Positions 5,347-7,169 of a stretch of 7,169 nt of DNA are shown one piece after another; within the stretch, counting starts at the first letter, position 1; each line of letters opens with the position of its first letter. Below the pieces are notes generated by a model. That model was not told the DNA's origin, did no database searches, and worked only from the letters and a program-made list of their open reading frames with translations. The stretch lies in NCBI GenBank assembly GCA_946490455.1, contig CAMLXE010000091.1, positions 1 through 7,169 of the forward strand, written 5' to 3'. The DNA is from an uncultured Desulfovibrio sp. Lineage in GTDB: Bacteria; Desulfobacterota; Desulfovibrionia; Desulfovibrionales; Desulfovibrionaceae. The translations under genes and the position numbers were made by a program.

Positions 5347-5917
5347 TTTGCTGCTCCAGAAGGGGTTCCAGTTCGGCTGCGGTGATGCAGGTAATCCCCA
5401 TGTTACGCATGTCCCGGATGTTGGAAAGGGCAATCTCTTCCGTTTGAGCCGAACAGGCATCAGTGACCACAATGGTCCTGTAGTCCAGACTCATGGCATC
5501 GACGGCTGTTCCCCGCACACAGTTGGGATATTGTGTTCCCGTGATAATGACATTCTGCACACCGAGTCTTCTGAGCAGCAGATCCAGAGATGTCTGGAAG
5601 AATGCGCTGAAGCGGCATTTGGCAATAATGTGTTCATCAGCCGTTGGTGTGAGCTCTTCCACAATCCGGGCACCGTCCGTTCCAGGAACACAAACACCTG
5701 GACCTTTGGTGAACAGGGAAACACGCCAGCTTTCGGTATCGCTTCCGTCTCTTCTGTGCTGGCGAATGATGTGGATACGCTCCCAGTTCCGGCTGCGGGC
5801 CAGTTCAAGCAGTTTTTTGATGACAGGGATGGTTGCGGCTGCCCCTGCCACATGGAGTGGCGCTCCTGGCAGAACAAAGTCATTTTGCATGTCGATGATA
5901 AGAAGAGCGTTTTTCAT
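5339..5917 (-). CDS. Isochorismatase-fold cysteine hydrolase
   Basis: The 192-residue product belongs to the isochorismatase-like hydrolases, a superfamily that includes nicotinamidases, ureidoacrylate and biuret amidohydrolases and isochorismatases. The catalytic triad is visible: Asp9 in LLIIDMQNDF (5-14), Lys100 in IIAKCRFSAF (97-106) and Cys133 in TGTQYPNCVRGTAVDA (126-141), with the usual cis-peptide region before the Cys. The family hydrolyses C-N bonds of small amides through a Cys thioester, but the substrate cannot be assigned from these motifs. The chosen ATG at 5917 is seven bases after GGGAG (5925-5929) and fits the conserved N-terminus; an upstream ATG at 5953 would add 12 unconserved residues. 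It is the first gene after the groEL terminator. Its last 8 bases overlap the start of prmC, so the two form an operon. No functional link to release-factor methylation is known to me. Confidence 0.9.
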   Translation of the reverse strand: MKNALLIIDMQNDFVLPGAPLHVAGAAATIPVIKKLLELARSRNWERIHIIRQHRRDGSDTESWRVSLFTKGPGVCVPGTDGARIVEELTPTADEHIIAKCRFSAFFQTSLDLLLRRLGVQNVIITGTQYPNCVRGTAVDAMSLDYRTIVVTDACSAQTEEIALSNIRDMRNMGITCITAAELEPLLEQQNG

Positions 5918-6038
5918 GGCACATCTCCCGGAATTGGGCCTGTCAGACAACAATGGCTGGCGTCACAGGGCAGGTTCAGGCAGGAGGTAACATCCGATGC
6001 CCTTTTCTGCAATTCGGAGCAGAGGCGTATCTCGGCAT

Positions 6039-6072
6039 AAAAAAGGCCCCGGCGAGAACGCCGGAGCCTTTT
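6039..6072 (-). terminator. Rho-independent terminator of groEL
   Basis: On the minus strand the arms 6059-6072 and 6041-6054 form a GC-rich stem (CTCCGGCG pairing with CGCCGGGG, one G-U pair) with a 4-base TTCT loop, followed by TTTTTT (6039-6044, partly within the stem). It starts 32 bases after the groEL stop. The flanking A and T runs make it potentially usable in both directions. The remaining gap to the hydrolase gene (5918-6038) has no promoter I can defend. Confidence 0.92.
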
Positions 6073-6104
6073 CAGTCAGTATCGAATGAGTCCGGGGACA
6101 GGGC

Positions 6105-7169
6105 CTAGTACATGCCGCCCATGCCGCCCATGCCACCCATATCAGGCATGGCAGGAGCATCCTTCTTGGGTTCGGGCTTGTCTGCAATGGCGCATTCGGT
6201 GGTCAGGAGCAGGGAAGCTACGGAAGCGGCCTTTTCCAGAGCAACACGAGCCACCATCTTAGGATCGATGACACCGGCCTTGATCAGGTCTTCATATTCG
6301 CCGGTAGCAGCGTTGAAGCCAAAGCCATCCTTGCCTTCACGGACCTTTTCAACCACCACGGAGCCTTCATGACCAGCGTTGCTGGCGATCATGCGCAGAG
6401 GTTCTTCAAGGGCGCGGCGGACAATGTTCAGACCGGCCAGTTCATCATCATCAGCAGGCTTGATGTCGTCAAGGACCTTGACGGCGCGGACGAAGGCAGT
6501 ACCGCCACCAGGGATGACACCTTCAGCAACAGCAGCGCGGGTTGCATTCAGAGCATCTTCAACGCGGTCCTTCTTTTCCTTCATTTCGGTTTCAGTAGCG
6601 GCGCCTACATGAATCACCGCAACGCCACCAACCAGCTTGGCCAGACGTTCCTGAAGCTTTTCACGATCGTAATCGGAAGAGGTTTCTTCAATCTGGGCGC
6701 GGATCTGCTTTACGCGGGCCTTGATGTCATCGGCCTTGCCGGCGCCATCAACAATGGTGGTGTTTTCCTTGTCGATGACCACGCGCTTGGCCGTACCAAG
6801 AGAGCTCAGGGAGATGTTTTCCAGCTTGATGCCGCGGTCTTCAAACACGGCTTCGCCGCCGGTAAGAATGGCGATATCTTCAAGCATGGCCTTACGGCGT
6901 TCACCAAAGCCAGGAGCCTTTACGGCAACAACCTGCAATGCACCACGCAGCTTGTTCACAACGAGGGTAGCCAGAGCTTCGCCTTCCACATCTTCAGCAA
7001 TGATGAGCAGAGGACGGTTTACCTTGGCAACCTGTTCAAGCACGGGAAGCATGTCCTTCATGGTGGAGATCTTCTTCTCGTTGCACAGGATGAAGGGGTT
7101 GTCGAGTTCACAGACCATCTTTTCAGCGTTGGTCACGAAATAGGGAGAAAGATAGCCACGGTCGAACTT
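6105..7169 (-). CDS. groEL: Chaperonin GroEL (Hsp60), C-terminal two thirds, 5' end outside the window
   Basis: GroEL is the cytosolic 60-kDa chaperonin that assembles into double heptameric rings and, with GroES and ATP, folds newly made proteins. The visible 354 residues correspond to about positions 194 to the end in E. coli numbering. They hold most of the apical domain (FDRGYLSPYF, LLIIAEDVEGEALATLVVN, KAPGFGERRKAML), the second intermediate segment with SDYDREKLQERLAKL, and VEDALNATRAAVAEG, whose Asp matches the ATP-hydrolysing Asp398. They also include the second equatorial segment through LLLTTECAIADKP. The tail is the typical flexible Gly-Met repeat, GGMGGMGGMY. The N-terminal equatorial part, and groES if adjacent, lie beyond the right edge. 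The stop codon is TAG, and the next in-frame stop (TGA at 6072-6074) is ten codons further on. The GTG at 7136 is an internal Val codon, not a start. Confidence 0.98.
   Translation of the reverse strand, partial: KFDRGYLSPYFVTNAEKMVCELDNPFILCNEKKISTMKDMLPVLEQVAKVNRPLLIIAEDVEGEALATLVVNKLRGALQVVAVKAPGFGERRKAMLEDIAILTGGEAVFEDRGIKLENISLSSLGTAKRVVIDKENTTIVDGAGKADDIKARVKQIRAQIEETSSDYDREKLQERLAKLVGGVAVIHVGAATETEMKEKKDRVEDALNATRAAVAEGVIPGGGTAFVRAVKVLDDIKPADDDELAGLNIVRRALEEPLRMIASNAGHEGSVVVEKVREGKDGFGFNAATGEYEDLIKAGVIDPKMVARVALEKAASVASLLLTTECAIADKPEPKKDAPAMPDMGGMGGMGGMY
6111..6140 (-). repeat. 9-bp tandem repeat encoding the GroEL GGM tail
   Basis: CATGCCGCC occurs twice in tandem (6111-6119, 6120-6128), then once as CATGCCACC (6129-6137), followed by CAT. 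On the minus strand this encodes the MGG repeats of the chaperonin C-terminus. It is a normal feature of groEL, not a mobile repeat. Confidence 0.9.

Noticed and set aside
5347..5472. N-terminal extension of prmC to an upstream ATG at 5472 (42 extra residues)
   Set aside because: The extension lies inside the hydrolase coding sequence, shows no PrmC similarity, and the ATG at 5346 has a good ribosome binding site and begins the conserved domain.
5918..5953. Start of the cysteine hydrolase at the ATG at 5953
   Set aside because: The 12 extra residues precede the conserved KNALLIIDMQNDF start, and the ATG at 5917 has a correctly spaced GGGAG.
5955..5990. CAGG-rich stretch upstream of the hydrolase gene considered as a repeat array or operator
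   Set aside because: The repeats are only four to six bases with uneven spacing, and no matching promoter elements could be defended.
6721..7143. 140-codon Ser- and Arg-rich open frame on the plus strand opposite groEL
   Set aside because: Such low-complexity antisense frames are typical opposite biased groEL codons; there is no supporting motif.

Overview
This window looks like a chromosomal segment of a Gram-negative, mid-GC bacterium. The GroEL fragment, with its GGM-repeat tail ending in Tyr, and the set of neighbours point towards a Desulfovibrionaceae-like lineage. That placement comes from recalled family resemblance, not from a search, and should be held loosely.

Layout. Six genes lie on the minus strand. 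Reading in their direction (right to left) they are: the C-terminal two thirds of groEL (running off the right edge), a strong terminator, an isochorismatase-fold cysteine hydrolase, prmC (overlapping it by 8 bp), an AT-rich intergenic region, lpxC, a second strong terminator, a GNAT acetyltransferase, and mutL. At the left edge, on the plus strand and convergent with mutL, is the 3' end of a sigma-54-dependent regulator. It is much richer in A+T than the rest of the window. An in-frame TAG splits it exactly between the AAA+ domain and the DNA-binding helix-turn-helix, so it is probably a decaying, possibly imported gene.

How the genes work together. The minus-strand genes are mostly housekeeping: protein folding (GroEL), release-factor methylation (PrmC), the committed step of lipid A synthesis (LpxC) and mismatch repair (MutL). 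They are not one pathway. Only the hydrolase and prmC look translationally coupled. Two intrinsic terminators, after groEL and after lpxC, divide the block into at least three transcription units.

Points of interest. The regulator is broken by an amber codon. A near-consensus sigma-54 (-24/-12) promoter lies directly upstream of lpxC. A perfect TGTGA-N6-TCACA palindrome of CRP/FNR type sits in the convergent gap. PrmC carries a His-rich insertion, the MutL endonuclease motif lacks its last Glu, and a terminator abuts the start of the acetyltransferase gene. I saw no RNA gene, CRISPR array, insertion sequence or phage gene, and nothing I could defend as a new multi-gene system.
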